Shown here piece by piece: positions 32,367-41,894 of a stretch of DNA of 64,000 nt. Below the pieces are notes generated by a model. The model did no database searches and was not told the origin of the DNA. It saw only the letters and a program-made list of their open reading frames with translations. The DNA comes from Haloarchaeobius sp. HME9146. GTDB lineage: Archaea; Halobacteriota; Halobacteria; Halobacteriales; Natrialbaceae. The stretch spans positions 1,364,001-1,428,000 of the forward strand of contig NZ_JAODVR010000001.1 of NCBI RefSeq assembly GCF_025399835.1, read 5' to 3'. The position numbers were made by a program, and so were the translations under genes. Position 1 is the first letter of the stretch; each line of letters starts with the position of its first letter.

Positions 32367-33163
32367 ACTTCCATCGCGAAACCGCCGCGCTTGAGCGCCT
32401 CGTCGACGCTCACGTCGTCGTGGACGATGGCCGAGACGGCACGAGCGATGCTCTCCGGCGAGTCGTGCTGGAAGATAGAGCGACCCATCGAGACGCCTGC
32501 TGCGCCGCCGTCCATCGCGCCGCGGACCATCTCGACGGTCTCGCGGTCGGTGCCTTTCGCGCCGCCGGCGATGACGACCGGGAGCCGCGTCGATTCGGTG
32601 ACGTGCTTGAAGGAGTCGCCGTCGCCGGAGTAGCCCGTCTTGACGATGTCCGCACCGACCTCCTCGGCGAGGCGGACCGCGTGGCCGAGCGCCTCGGGGT
32701 CGTCGCTCTCGATGTCGGGGCCGCGGGCGTAGGCCATCGCGAGGACCGGGATACCGTAGTCGGCGGCCTCGGCGGTGACCTTCGAGAGTTCCTCGATCTG
32801 GCCGGGTTCGTAGTTCGAGCCGACGTTGATGTGGAAGGAGACGGCGTCGGCACCGACCCGGATGGCCTCTTTCACGGTGCCCGTCATGCGTTTGTCGTTG
32901 GCGTCGGGGCCGATGACCGTCGAGGCGTTGAGGTGGACGATGTAGCCCGCCCCGTTCTTGTGCTCGTGGACGCGGGGGGCGATGCCCTTCTGCGTGAGGA
33001 CGGCGTCTGCACCGCCGCGTGTTACCGCGTCGATGGTCGATTCGATGTCTTTCAGTCCCTGTACTGCACCGAGTGTGATACCGTGGTCCATCGGGACGAT
33101 GACGTACTTCCCATCTGTCCCGATACGGTCCAACCGTGTCTGGATTCCTGTGTCTGTGTTCAT
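32363..33163 (-). CDS. ADTH synthase (class I aldolase-like, archaeal AroA')
   Basis: 2-amino-3,7-dideoxy-D-threo-hept-6-ulosonate synthase, the first dedicated step of the archaeal shikimate route, related to archaeal class I fructose-bisphosphate aldolase. Motifs are VPMDHGITLG, the Schiff-base Lys region DIVKTGYSGD, VIAGGAKGTD and GVSMGRSIFQH. The product feeds 3-dehydroquinate synthase II at 26860. It lies 27 bases downstream of trpA on the same strand, so it is probably read with the trp operon, though CCTATTG in the spacer could be a separate promoter. Assignment over a true aldolase rests on this context. Confidence 0.88.
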   Translation of the reverse strand: MNTDTGIQTRLDRIGTDGKYVIVPMDHGITLGAVQGLKDIESTIDAVTRGGADAVLTQKGIAPRVHEHKNGAGYIVHLNASTVIGPDANDKRMTGTVKEAIRVGADAVSFHINVGSNYEPGQIEELSKVTAEAADYGIPVLAMAYARGPDIESDDPEALGHAVRLAEEVGADIVKTGYSGDGDSFKHVTESTRLPVVIAGGAKGTDRETVEMVRGAMDGGAAGVSMGRSIFQHDSPESIARAVSAIVHDDVSVDEALKRGGFAMEV

Positions 33164-33190
33164 GTATGTCACTGTGTAGCAAACAATAGG

Positions 33191-34018
33191 TTATGTCCCT
33201 TCTGGTTCGGGTACTCCTTGCGCGTAACCGGCCCGGACGCCCTCTGCGAGTTCTCTCGCCTTCTCCTCGAGGCGCTGGGGGACGTCGTCGCCCTCCGGGT
33301 CGCCGTACTCGGCGACGATGTCCACGAGGGCGCTGCCGACGATGACGCCGTCGGCCCCGCCGGCCACGATTCGCTTGGCATGGTCTCCGGTCGAAACACC
33401 GAAGCCGACGGCCTTGGGGATATCGTACTGACAGATGCGACTGAGAGAATCGGCCGTCTGGTCACTCACGTCGTCTCTGGCCCCTGTCGTGCCGAGTCGC
33501 GCCTGCACGTACACGTAGCCCGAGGTCTGTTCCATCATGCGTTCGAGGCGCTCGCCGCGGGTCGTCGGCGCGATGATGAAGACGAGGTCGAGCCCGTACT
33601 CGTCACACGCCTCGCGGAGCGGGTCGGACTCCTCGGCCGGCAGGTCCGGCACGACGAAGCCCGAGATACCGACCTCGGCGGCGCGCTTCACGAAGGGTTC
33701 CGGGCCCTCGTCCTCGCCGTACTGGTAGATGAGGTTGTAGTAGGTCATACAGACCAGCGGCACCTCGACGTCGAGCGACTCGACGAAGTCGAAGTACACG
33801 TCGGGCGTGACGCCGGCTTCGAGTGCGCGGACGACCGAGGCCTGGATGGTCGGCCCCTCCGCGATGGGTTCCGAGAACGGGAGGCCGAGTTCGATGACGT
33901 CGGCCCCGCCGCGTTCGAGCGCCTTCACGTACTCGCGGGTGCGCTCGACGCTCGGGTCGCCCACGCAGAGGTACGGGACGAAGGCGGGTTCGTCGAAGGC
34001 GTCGGCGAGGTCGCTCAT
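33191..34018 (-). CDS. trpA: Tryptophan synthase alpha subunit
   Basis: Cleaves indole-3-glycerol phosphate to indole, channelled to the beta subunit. The TIM barrel motifs are [17 protein letters not shown] (catalytic Glu and Asp-site region), [23 protein letters not shown] and [11 protein letters not shown]. At 275 residues it is full length. Its ATG overlaps the trpB stop by four bases, indicating translational coupling in the trpCBA operon. Confidence 0.96.
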   Translation of the reverse strand: MSDLADAFDEPAFVPYLCVGDPSVERTREYVKALERGGADVIELGLPFSEPIAEGPTIQASVVRALEAGVTPDVYFDFVESLDVEVPLVCMTYYNLIYQYGEDEGPEPFVKRAAEVGISGFVVPDLPAEESDPLREACDEYGLDLVFIIAPTTRGERLERMMEQTSGYVYVQARLGTTGARDDVSDQTADSLSRICQYDIPKAVGFGVSTGDHAKRIVAGGADGVIVGSALVDIVAEYGDPEGDDVPQRLEEKARELAEGVRAGYAQGVPEPEGT

Positions 34019-35304
34019 AGGCCACCTCCGACTTCCTCGAAGACGTCCATGTCCGGTGCCCCGGGGATGTTCCGCTTCTCCGTCTCCTCGATGACCGCCT
34101 CGAGGTCCTTGTCACCGCGGCCGGAGACGTTGATGATGGTCACCTCTCCCAGCTGGTCCGGGTGTTCGGCCGCGAACGCGACCGCGTGGGCGGACTCCAG
34201 TGCGGGGATGATGCCCTCGTGCTGACTCAGATGGTGGAAGGAGGCGAGCGCCGCGTCGTCGTCGACGTTCACCGGAGTCACCCGTCCCTCGTCGACGAGG
34301 TAGGCGAGCTCCGGGCCGACGCCGGCGTAGTCCAGGCCAGAGGAGATGCTGTGGCTCTCGACGATGTTCCCGTCTCGGTCCTGCAGGAGCTTCGTCCGGG
34401 CCCCGTGGAGAATCCCTTCGGAGCCGGTCGAGAGCGACGCCGAGTTCGGGGCGACGCCCGTCTCGTCGTCGACCTCCAGCGAGGACCCGCCCGCCTCGAC
34501 GGCGAACAGGTCCACGTCTTCGTCGGCGACGAAGTTCGCGAAGGTGCCCATCGTGTTCGAGCCGCCGCCCGCGCAGGCGACGACCGAATCCGGCAGCCGA
34601 CCCGCCTGTTCCTGTATCTGGCGGCGAGCCTCCTCGCTGATGACGGCCTGGAAGTCACGCACCATCGACGGGAACGGGTGTGGTCCCACGACAGACCCGA
34701 TGACGTAGTGGGTGTCCTCGACGTTGGTCGCCCAGTCGCGCATCGTCTCGTTGATGGCCTCCTTGAGGGTGCCACGCCCGGCCGTGACTGGGTTGACCTC
34801 GGCCCCGTTCAGGCGCATCCGGAAGACGTTGGGGCGCTGGCGGGCGATGTCGCGGGTCCCCATGTATATCTCACAGGGGAAGTCGAGGTGGGCCGCCGCC
34901 ATGGCCGTCGCAGTGCCGTGCTGGCCCGCGCCGGTCTCGGCGACGATGCGTTCCTTGCCCATGTACTTCGCGAGGAGCACCTGTCCGAGCGCGTTGTTCA
35001 GCTTGTGTGCGCCCCCGTGGAGCAGGTCCTCGCGCTTGAGGTACACCTCTATCCCGTATTCCTCGCTGAGGCGGTCGGCCCGCTGGAGCGGGGTCGGGCG
35101 GCCGCCGAAGTCGCGAAGCCGGCGGCGGAACTCGTCCATGAAGCCGTCCTCGTTCTCCAGTACGTAGCGCTGGTAGGCGTCTTCGAGTTCCTGGATCGCA
35201 GGCATCAGGGCTTCCGGGACGTACTGGCCGCCGTAGCGGCCGAACGTGCCCGGTCGGTCGAGTGTCGATTCCTCGGTCGTCGTCCCGTCGTCGTCAGTAC
35301 TCAT
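34015..35304 (-). CDS. trpB: Tryptophan synthase beta subunit
   Basis: PLP enzyme joining indole and serine. Visible motifs are [16 protein letters not shown], the PLP-Lys motif [27 protein letters not shown], and the Gly-rich phosphate loop [10 protein letters not shown]. At 429 residues it is TrpB1-type, the kind that pairs with TrpA; the neighbouring trpA supports this. It overlaps trpC upstream and trpA downstream by four bases each. Confidence 0.97.
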   Translation of the reverse strand: MSTDDDGTTTEESTLDRPGTFGRYGGQYVPEALMPAIQELEDAYQRYVLENEDGFMDEFRRRLRDFGGRPTPLQRADRLSEEYGIEVYLKREDLLHGGAHKLNNALGQVLLAKYMGKERIVAETGAGQHGTATAMAAAHLDFPCEIYMGTRDIARQRPNVFRMRLNGAEVNPVTAGRGTLKEAINETMRDWATNVEDTHYVIGSVVGPHPFPSMVRDFQAVISEEARRQIQEQAGRLPDSVVACAGGGSNTMGTFANFVADEDVDLFAVEAGGSSLEVDDETGVAPNSASLSTGSEGILHGARTKLLQDRDGNIVESHSISSGLDYAGVGPELAYLVDEGRVTPVNVDDDAALASFHHLSQHEGIIPALESAHAVAFAAEHPDQLGEVTIINVSGRGDKDLEAVIEETEKRNIPGAPDMDVFEEVGGGL

Positions 35305-36053
35305 GCGTTCACCAGGTCGCGTGTGTTCGTCTCCACGTCTCCGTCCATGATCGCGCTGCCGACGAGCAGTCCGTCCGCACCAGCGTCGCGCATCCGCCGC
35401 GCGTCCGCCGGCGTCGTGATTCCGGATTCGGCGAGCAGTGTCACGTCGTCCGGAACGTGGGGCGCGATGGACTCGAATGTGTCGAGGTCCACGACCAGTT
35501 TCGCGAGGTCGCGGTTGTTCACGCCCACCAGCGTCGCCCCGGCGTCGACGGCGGTCTCCAGCTCGGCCAGCGTGTGCACCTCGACCAGCGGCTCGAAGCC
35601 ACGGTCGCGGGCCGCCTGGAGCATCCCCTCGAGGTCGTCGAGGAACCGCACGATGAGCAACACCGCGTCGGCCTCGACGGCATCGAGGTGGGCCTCCTCC
35701 AGCAGGAAGTCCTTGCGGAGCACGGGGACGTCGACCGCCTCGCGGATGCGTTCGAGGTTCTCCGTGCTCCCGCCGAAGTGTTCCGGCTCCGTGAGAACCG
35801 AGATGGCGGCCGCGCCGCCCGCGACCATCTGTCTCGCCAGCTCGACCGGGTCGTCGGTCCGCGAGCCCTCTGTCGTCGGACTCGTCGGCTTCACCTCCGC
35901 GATGACGGGTATCCGCCCGTCGGCCGCGGCGGCCGCGAGCCCATCGACGAGCGACCGCGATTCCACCGAGACGCGCCCGTCAGGCGTCTCTCGCCGCGCC
36001 GCAGCGTCCAGAATCGACTGGACTGCTGGCGCAATATCCTCAGTAGCGTTCAT
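35301..36053 (-). CDS. trpC: Indole-3-glycerol phosphate synthase
   Basis: Converts carboxyphenylamino-deoxyribulose phosphate to indole-3-glycerol phosphate. TIM barrel motifs are [11 protein letters not shown] (catalytic Lys), [31 protein letters not shown] and [15 protein letters not shown]. Two adjacent ATGs (36053 and 36056) are possible starts. The earlier frame to 36113 covers the promoter and is rejected. It is the first gene of trpCBA; trpD, trpE, trpF and trpG are not in the window. Confidence 0.95.
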   Translation of the reverse strand: MNATEDIAPAVQSILDAAARRETPDGRVSVESRSLVDGLAAAAADGRIPVIAEVKPTSPTTEGSRTDDPVELARQMVAGGAAAISVLTEPEHFGGSTENLERIREAVDVPVLRKDFLLEEAHLDAVEADAVLLIVRFLDDLEGMLQAARDRGFEPLVEVHTLAELETAVDAGATLVGVNNRDLAKLVVDLDTFESIAPHVPDDVTLLAESGITTPADARRMRDAGADGLLVGSAIMDGDVETNTRDLVNA

Positions 36054-36057
36054 CATC

Positions 36058-36082
36058 GTACATTGATGTGCTAATATGTACA
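36058..36082 (-). promoter_or_regulatory. trpCBA promoter with TGTACA-type inverted repeat
   Basis: GTACAT (36058-36063) and ATGTAC (36076-36081) form an inverted repeat spaced by 12 bases. The distal copy extends to TGTACA, which is the TRP-box consensus of the methanogen regulator TrpY. The TATA-like TACATATTAG at about 36071-36082 lies between and over the repeat, so a bound protein would block TBP. A tryptophan-responsive operator is inferred. Confidence 0.45.
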
Positions 36083-36204
36083 TAAGCCTTGCGCACGCCT
36101 CAGGGAATCGCATACTACTGGTGCTGCTGGCACTGGAAACATTTTTGCACAGAAGTTCAGTTTAAAAGTTTAAGTTATTTCCATCGGTATCTGGTTGGTG
36201 TCGC

Positions 36205-36942
36205 ATGTCAACAGCCATCACGACTCCAGCGACACGACGAATCGCCTCTGTGACACTCGCACTCGTGCTGCTCGTCGGCGCGGTCGGCCCGGCAGCCGCG
36301 ACCGCCGATTCCGGGCCGGACAACGACCCGGTCCTGTTCGTTCACGGGTTCTTCGACACCCACGACACGCCCTGGTGGGACCTCGCCGAGCATCGCCTCG
36401 TCGAGCGCGGCTACGACCCCGGGAACGTCCACGTCCTCGACCTCGGCTCCATCCCCGGGACGACCGTCCACTCACCAGAGGACTACGCGCAGGTCGTCTG
36501 TGACCGCGTTCAGGAGATCGCCGCCGAGACGGGGAGCGAGGTCGACATCGTCGCCCACTCGATGGGCGGCCTCGACTCCCGGTACTGCGTCGAGAAGCTC
36601 GGCGGGAACGTCCACGTCGACGACCTCATCACCCTCGGCACGCCGCACCAGGGGACCTACGCCGCCTACCTCGCGTACCTCACGCCCGGCGGCTACGACA
36701 TGGTCCCCGGCAGTGACTTCCTCACCGACCTGAACGACGGCACCCTCGCGAAAGGTGTCGAGTACACCGCCATCTGGAGCGACAGCGACGAGATAATCAA
36801 CCCCGACGAGTACGCCAAGCTCCCCGCCGACTCCATGGACTCGGTCGCCGAGGCCCGGAACATCAACCGACACTGGGAACTTCACCTCCAGCTCGCCTGG
36901 GACGAGGACGTCTTCGAGGTCTGGTACCAGTATCTGGACTGA
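36205..36942 (+). CDS. Secreted lipase-like alpha/beta hydrolase
   Basis: A Sec-type signal peptide (ASVTLALVLLVGAVGPAAA) is followed by a compact triacylglycerol-lipase-like fold. The oxyanion motif is VLFVHGFFDTHDTPWW, the nucleophile motif AHSMGG (Ser about 119), and TLGTPHQGT follows. The active-site Asp is likely near IWSDSDEIINPDEYA and the His near NINRHWELH. The overall pattern matches extracellular bacterial lipases (class I.4-like, without a chaperone gene). The AT-rich 36121-36204 upstream region contains a TAAGTTATTT promoter. Confidence 0.83.
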   Translation: MSTAITTPATRRIASVTLALVLLVGAVGPAAATADSGPDNDPVLFVHGFFDTHDTPWWDLAEHRLVERGYDPGNVHVLDLGSIPGTTVHSPEDYAQVVCDRVQEIAAETGSEVDIVAHSMGGLDSRYCVEKLGGNVHVDDLITLGTPHQGTYAAYLAYLTPGGYDMVPGSDFLTDLNDGTLAKGVEYTAIWSDSDEIINPDEYAKLPADSMDSVAEARNINRHWELHLQLAWDEDVFEVWYQYLD

Positions 36943-36981
36943 CGAGGAACCTTCAAGTTGGTCTCGTGCGATTCCTCACGT

Positions 36982-37446
36982 ATGGACGACGCGGGAATCT
37001 ACGCGAGGCACTACCCCTTTCTGGAGCGATACGTGCAACTCGGCGTCGCGAGCGGGCGCGTCATCTCGGTCTCGTTCCCGGAACAACCAGACGACGGCGC
37101 GGGCGATGACCACCCACTCCTCGACCGCATCCAGACCTACTTCGATGGGGTCCAGAAGGTGAACTTCGACGACGTGACGGTCGCACTCACCCTCCCGACC
37201 GACCAGCGCGAGGTCTTAGAGACCTTACGCGAGAACGTCCCGTACGGTGAGCAACTGGACGTGAAACAGCTCGCCCGCATGACGCCCGGGCTCGACGCCG
37301 AGGACGAGGACGACCTCATCCTCGTCCGGACCGCACTCGACGCGAATCCCGCGCCCCTGCTCATCCCGTGTCACCGCGTCCGGGACGGGCCGAGCGCCGC
37401 CCCGCCGGAGGTCGAACAGCGCCTGCGCTCGGTCGAAGAACTCTGA
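36982..37446 (+). CDS. Methylated-DNA--protein-cysteine methyltransferase family (Ogt/MGMT)
   Basis: The C-terminal domain has the DNA-repair active-site motif LIPCHRV with the acceptor Cys at about residue 130. It is preceded by the helix-turn-helix region VPYGEQLDVKQLARMTPG, in which the usual Arg finger is less evident. The N-terminal part is short and acidic. It should remove alkyl groups from O6-guanine by a suicide transfer. The sequence after PCHRV is shorter than in many members and lacks a clear GYxxG segment, so reduced or altered activity is possible. Confidence 0.8.
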   Translation: MDDAGIYARHYPFLERYVQLGVASGRVISVSFPEQPDDGAGDDHPLLDRIQTYFDGVQKVNFDDVTVALTLPTDQREVLETLRENVPYGEQLDVKQLARMTPGLDAEDEDDLILVRTALDANPAPLLIPCHRVRDGPSAAPPEVEQRLRSVEEL

Positions 37447-37453
37447 TTCTCGG

Positions 37454-38305
37454 TCACGTCCACTCCACGCCCAGTCCCTCGTGGACGACGAACTCCAGTG
37501 CGTTCACCAGATAGTGCGCCACGACCACGGCCAGCAGGCTGCCCGTGAGGATGAACACCGCCGCGAGGACGAACCCCAGGGTGCCCGTGATGGCGACCCC
37601 AGCCGGTCCCTGCACGCCGTGGCCGACCGCGAACGCCAGCGACGAGACGACGGCCAGTAGCCACGGCGACACACCGAAGCCGACCGCGAGCGCCCCGACG
37701 AGCACGGCCCGGAACATGAACTCCTCGAACACCGCGACCAGCGGGAGCACCCCGGCGAGCAGGACGACCCAGCCCTGCGGCGTGTCGGGGGCGAGCAGTG
37801 CCCGCAGTTCCTCACCGGTCTCGATGTCGAAGCGCGCAGAGACGGACGTACCGACCTGGTTCGCGACGTAGAGCGCGACGCCGAGGCCGACACCCACCGC
37901 CAGTGCTGGCAGGCTGAAGTGTCCCCAGGCCACGCCCAGGGCGGCCGGTGGAACGTGCGCCAGCACCGCTGCCCCGACGAGTATCGCGAGGAACAGCCCC
38001 TGCGTGAGTGCGACGTTCGCCAGCAGCAGGCCGGTCGAGAGCTCGTGCTGTGCCCGGTCGGGCGCGTTATCGGCCAGCCACTGGTCCTGGCGCTCGGTTG
38101 CCCACTCGTCGCCCTGCTCGGCAACCCACTCCTCGTACAGTCCCTCGTGTTCGGCGAACTGCTCGCGGGCGTGCGCGTCGAGTTCCTCGGGCGTGGGCAG
38201 TGCAGGGTCCGTGGTCGTCACTGTCGAACTCGTGGCGTGTGCGAGAAATAACAAGAAACCACAGACGACCACCGCGACGGATGCGAAGGCCGCCCAGTTC
38301 GGCAT
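37454..38305 (-). CDS. CPBP (CAAX/Abi) intramembrane protease family protein
   Basis: An N-terminal helix, then a hydrophilic stretch of about 70 residues (ELDAHAREQFAEHEGLYEEW...), then six to seven transmembrane helices. The conserved EExxxR motif is FEEFMFR, with FAVGHGVQG and AHYLVNALEF supplying the putative catalytic His residues. It probably cleaves membrane substrates or acts in protein maturation. Its ATG directly abuts the lonB stop, so it is likely cotranscribed with that membrane-bound protease. Confidence 0.87.
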   Translation of the reverse strand: MPNWAAFASVAVVVCGFLLFLAHATSSTVTTTDPALPTPEELDAHAREQFAEHEGLYEEWVAEQGDEWATERQDQWLADNAPDRAQHELSTGLLLANVALTQGLFLAILVGAAVLAHVPPAALGVAWGHFSLPALAVGVGLGVALYVANQVGTSVSARFDIETGEELRALLAPDTPQGWVVLLAGVLPLVAVFEEFMFRAVLVGALAVGFGVSPWLLAVVSSLAFAVGHGVQGPAGVAITGTLGFVLAAVFILTGSLLAVVVAHYLVNALEFVVHEGLGVEWT

Positions 38306-40420
38306 CTACTGCGGGCTCGGAGACCCGCCGCTTCGACCGACGTTGTGTTCGAGCGCCGAGCCCGTGATGGACTTCAGGCGGTCGACGAGCGAGTCCTTCT
38401 CGGTCTCGCCCACGAGGGCCACCTCGAGGACCTCGCTGATGTGGCTGACCGGGATGATCTCGATCTGCTCCTTGTACTCGTCCTCGATCATCACGTCCTG
38501 CTCGTTCGCCTTCGGGATGATGACCCGGTCGAGACCGGCCTTCGCCGCGGCCTCTATCTTGTGGGTCACCCCACCGACGGGGAGCACGTCGCCCCGGACC
38601 GACAGCGAGCCGGTCATCGCCATCGACTGGTCGACGGGCACGTCTTCGAGCGCCGAGATGACCGCGGCCGCGACCGTGATGGACGCGGAGTCACCGTCGA
38701 CACCCTGCTGGCCCGCCTGGACGAACTGGATGTGGATGTCCTTCTCCGAGATGTCCTCGTCGGAGAACTTCTTGATGATGGCGGAGACGTTCTGCACCGC
38801 CTCCTCGGCCATCTCCTGGAGCTTCCCGGTCGCGATAACCTTACCCTGGCCCTGTGCCGGGACGACCTCGGCCATGACGGGGAGGACGATACCGCTGTCC
38901 TCGCCCATGACCGCGAGGCCGTTGACACGGCCGACCACGTCGCCGGAGGAGACGGTCAGCTCGTAGTCCTTGCGGCGCTCGATGTAGTCGTCGGCCAGCT
39001 GCTGCTCGATGGAGCGGCTGCGGCGCTTGGCGCGGAGCACGTCCTCGCGGTCCGTGTTCTCCTTGTCCTCGGCGCGTGCGATGTCACCGGAGACACGCAC
39101 CAGGCCACCGAGGTTACGCAGTTCGAGGGTCAGGTGCCCCTTGCGGCCCGCACGGCGGCGGGCTTCGAGGATGATCTCCTCGACGGCGTCGCGGGTGAAC
39201 GACGGGAGGCGGCCGTCCTTGGCGACCTCCTGTGCCACGAAGCGCGCGTACTTGCGGCGCATCTCGGGCGTGTCCTCGATGGTGTCGTCCATGTAGACCT
39301 CGTACCCGTATCCCTTGATACGGCTGCGGAGTGCGGGGTGCATGTTCTCCATCGCGTCGAGGTTCCCCGCGGCGACCATGATGAAGTCACAGGGGACGGG
39401 CTCGGTCTGGACCATCGCACCCGAGGAGCGCTCGGACTGGCCCGTGATGGAGAACTCGCCCTCCTGGATGGCGGTCATCAGCTTCTGCTGGGACCGGATG
39501 TCGAGGGTGTTGATCTCGTCGATGAACAGCACGCCCTTGTTCGCCTTGTGGATGGCACCGGGCTCGACGCGGTCGTGGCTCGGCGTCTCCATCCCACCGG
39601 ACTGGAACGGGTCGTGGCGGACGTCGCCCAGCAGCGCACCGGCGTGCGCGCCCGTCGCGTCCTCGAACGGCGCGGTCTGCTGTTCCGCGTTGTTCACGAT
39701 GAGGTTCGGAATCATCGAGTCGCTCGAGCGACCGGAGTAGCGGAACGCGAGGTAGACGACACCGGCTGCGAGGATACCCAGCAGCAGGTTGCGGGTGACG
39801 ACCGCGTACACGAGGACGACGGCCATGATGATGAGCATCAGGAACGAGCGCATCTGGTTGCGCTTTCGGGCCTCGTCCTTGTACGCCTCGATGATCTGGT
39901 CGCCCTTGCCCGCGGGAACGGTTCGGACCTTCGGCTCGTTGCCGTCGTCCGGGTTGTGGTAGACGAGGATGTCCTGGAGGTCCTCCTTCGGGAGGAGCTG
40001 GGACATCGCCTTCGCCAGCATCGACTTCCCGGTACCCGGGGAGCCGATCATCATCACGTGCCGGCGCTGCTTGGCAGCTTTCTTGACGATGTCACGGGCC
40101 TCGTCCTGGCCGATGACCTGGTCGACGAGGCGCTCTGGCACCTCGATCTCTTCGGTGCTGTCGATCTGGAGGCCACCGAGGAGGTCGTCCTCGGCGACAT
40201 CTTCGTCGATGTCGGCACCGATGTCGACTTCCACGTCGCTACCCAGTCGTTCGATGGAGTCACCGTCCTCGGAGGGGGAATCGTCGGGGACGACGGGGTC
40301 CGGGTGCTCGTCCTTCGGGACGCCCGGCATCTCCGTCTCGCCCGACTCGGAATCCCCGTCAGCCTCGGTCTCCTCGACCGTCTCCGGGATTCCGTCGGTG
40401 GTGTCACTGTCGTTGCTCAT
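38306..40420 (-). CDS. lonB: Archaeal Lon protease, LonB
   Basis: Membrane-anchored AAA+ protease, 704 residues. The acidic N-terminal region is followed by Walker A GSPGTGKS (126-133). An insertion with two transmembrane helices (about 191-228) is the hallmark of archaeal LonB. Walker B LFIDEI (about 298-303) follows. The C-terminal protease domain has catalytic Ser 578 in VDGDSAS and Lys about 621 in VTHKIEAA. In Haloferax, LonB is essential and controls lipid and carotenoid metabolism by degrading phytoene synthase; the same role is inferred here. Confidence 0.96.
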   Translation of the reverse strand: MSNDSDTTDGIPETVEETEADGDSESGETEMPGVPKDEHPDPVVPDDSPSEDGDSIERLGSDVEVDIGADIDEDVAEDDLLGGLQIDSTEEIEVPERLVDQVIGQDEARDIVKKAAKQRRHVMMIGSPGTGKSMLAKAMSQLLPKEDLQDILVYHNPDDGNEPKVRTVPAGKGDQIIEAYKDEARKRNQMRSFLMLIIMAVVLVYAVVTRNLLLGILAAGVVYLAFRYSGRSSDSMIPNLIVNNAEQQTAPFEDATGAHAGALLGDVRHDPFQSGGMETPSHDRVEPGAIHKANKGVLFIDEINTLDIRSQQKLMTAIQEGEFSITGQSERSSGAMVQTEPVPCDFIMVAAGNLDAMENMHPALRSRIKGYGYEVYMDDTIEDTPEMRRKYARFVAQEVAKDGRLPSFTRDAVEEIILEARRRAGRKGHLTLELRNLGGLVRVSGDIARAEDKENTDREDVLRAKRRSRSIEQQLADDYIERRKDYELTVSSGDVVGRVNGLAVMGEDSGIVLPVMAEVVPAQGQGKVIATGKLQEMAEEAVQNVSAIIKKFSDEDISEKDIHIQFVQAGQQGVDGDSASITVAAAVISALEDVPVDQSMAMTGSLSVRGDVLPVGGVTHKIEAAAKAGLDRVIIPKANEQDVMIEDEYKEQIEIIPVSHISEVLEVALVGETEKDSLVDRLKSITGSALEHNVGRSGGSPSPQ

Positions 40421-40558
40421 AGAATCGGGTTACTACCTGAATCGAAGGCTCAGGGACTGATATACTTTCTCCCCCCGTACCTCTGTACCACACGACCGGA
40501 TTCGATGGATACAAGGCTCCTACACGCCGTGAACGGCACCCACCCGATGCCGCCATCC

Positions 40559-40566
40559 TTATAAAT
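40559..40566 (+). promoter_or_regulatory. TATA box of nadM
   Basis: TTATAAAT is centred about 26 bases before ATG 40588, a textbook leaderless haloarchaeal promoter and the only one visible for the nadM / SAM hydrolase / TRIC trio. Confidence 0.65.
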
Positions 40567-40587
40567 GACACGGTCGACCAATGGAGT

Positions 40588-41109
40588 ATGACCCGCGGAT
40601 TCTACATCGGGCGGTTCCAGCCGTACCACAACGGCCACCACAGCATGGTGAAGACCATCGCGGAGGAGGTCGACGAACTCGTGCTTGGTATCGGGAGCGC
40701 GGGGGACTCCCACAGCACCCACGACCCGTTCACGGCGGGCGAGCGCATCATGATGCTCACGAAGTCGCTCCAGGAGTTCGACCTGACGACGTACTCGGTC
40801 CCCATCGAGGACCTGGACCGGAACTCGGTGTGGGTGAGCCACGTCCAGTCCATGTCGCCGTCGTTCGACGTGGCGTACTCCAACAACCCGCTCGTCATCC
40901 GGCTGTTCGAGGAGGCCGGCATCGAGGTACGCCAGTCCCCGATGTTCAACCGCGACGTGCTGGAGGGCACCGAGGTCCGCGAGCGCATGATCCAGGGCAA
41001 GGACTGGGAGAGCCTCATCCCGGACCCGGCCGTCGAGGTCATCCGCGAGATAGACGGTATCGGCCGCATCCAGCAGGTGGCCGCGAGCGACTCCAACGGC
41101 GGGGAATGA
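40588..41109 (+). CDS. nadM: Nicotinamide-nucleotide adenylyltransferase (archaeal NadM)
   Basis: Forms NAD+ from NMN and ATP. The nucleotidyltransferase motif is GFYIGRFQPYHNGHHSMV, with the GxFxPxHxGH signature. C-terminal nucleotide contacts lie in MFNRDVLEGTEVRERMIQG, the ISSTxxR-equivalent region. At 173 residues it is the normal archaeal NadM length. Its stop overlaps the start of the next gene (ATGA), so the NAD step and a SAM hydrolase-family protein are translationally coupled. Confidence 0.94.
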   Translation: MTRGFYIGRFQPYHNGHHSMVKTIAEEVDELVLGIGSAGDSHSTHDPFTAGERIMMLTKSLQEFDLTTYSVPIEDLDRNSVWVSHVQSMSPSFDVAYSNNPLVIRLFEEAGIEVRQSPMFNRDVLEGTEVRERMIQGKDWESLIPDPAVEVIREIDGIGRIQQVAASDSNGGE

Positions 41110-41894
41110 TAACGCTCGCTTCCGACTTCGGGTCTCCCTACCCTGCAGCGATGAAGGGCGTCATCTGTGCCCACTCCGACGCTCGCATCGAGGACATCGC
41201 CCACGACTTCCCCCGCCACGACGTGCGGGCCGCCGCCTTCTGGCTCCGCGAGCTTCTCCCCTATTTTCCGCCGGCGGTCCACTGCGTCGTCGTCGACCCC
41301 GGCGTCGGCACCGACCGCGACGCCATCGTCTTGCGAGTCGGTGACCACGCCCTCGTCGCGCCCGACAACGGGGTAGTCCTGCCGGTCGCCCGCGAGCTGG
41401 CTGGACTTGCGCCCGGCGACTCTCTCGAACACGACGACGTGTCCACCTTCGTCATCGACGACGCCGAGGCCGACAGCACCACCTTCCACGGCCGGGACGT
41501 GTTCGCCCCGGCAGCCGCCGCTCTCCACGAGGCAGGTGTCCAGAACGCCGAGAGCCTCGACAGGCTCACGCCGACCGATTCTGCGAACCTCGTCGACTGC
41601 ACGCTCCCCGAGGCCAACATCGAAAACGGCCGGGCTGAAGGCGAAATCCTCGTCGTCGACGACTTCGGGAACGCCATCACGAACATTCCAGGCGAGTTCC
41701 TCGCGGGCGCGAGCGCGGTGACGGTAAACGGGGAGCACACACCCGTCGGTGACACCTTCGCCGCCGTCTCCGAGGACGACCGGCTCGTCACCGTCGGCAG
41801 CCACGGCTACGTCGAGTGCGACGTGAACCAGGGACGCGGCGACGAGGCCTTCGGACTCGAACCGGGTGACGGGGTCATACTGGAACGATGCTGA
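41106..41894 (+). CDS. SAM hydrolase family protein (DUF62, SAM hydroxide adenosyltransferase)
   Basis: A 262-residue protein. It begins with the family signature MITLASDFGSPYPAAMKG, then has VVVDPGVGTDRDAIVLRVGDHALVAPDNG and VDDFGNAITNIP, as in archaeal members that split S-adenosylmethionine into adenosine and methionine using water. Related bacterial chlorinases and fluorinases use halide, but archaeal members characterised so far are hydrolases. The start overlaps nadM and the stop overlaps the TRIC gene, suggesting a fixed expression ratio. Confidence 0.9.
   Translation: MITLASDFGSPYPAAMKGVICAHSDARIEDIAHDFPRHDVRAAAFWLRELLPYFPPAVHCVVVDPGVGTDRDAIVLRVGDHALVAPDNGVVLPVARELAGLAPGDSLEHDDVSTFVIDDAEADSTTFHGRDVFAPAAAALHEAGVQNAESLDRLTPTDSANLVDCTLPEANIENGRAEGEILVVDDFGNAITNIPGEFLAGASAVTVNGEHTPVGDTFAAVSEDDRLVTVGSHGYVECDVNQGRGDEAFGLEPGDGVILERC

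Noticed and set aside
41106-41894. Possible halogenase (fluorinase/chlorinase) reading of the DUF62 protein
   Set aside because: Archaeal DUF62 proteins studied are SAM hydrolases, and nothing here shows the halide-specific loop, so only the hydrolase family is claimed.
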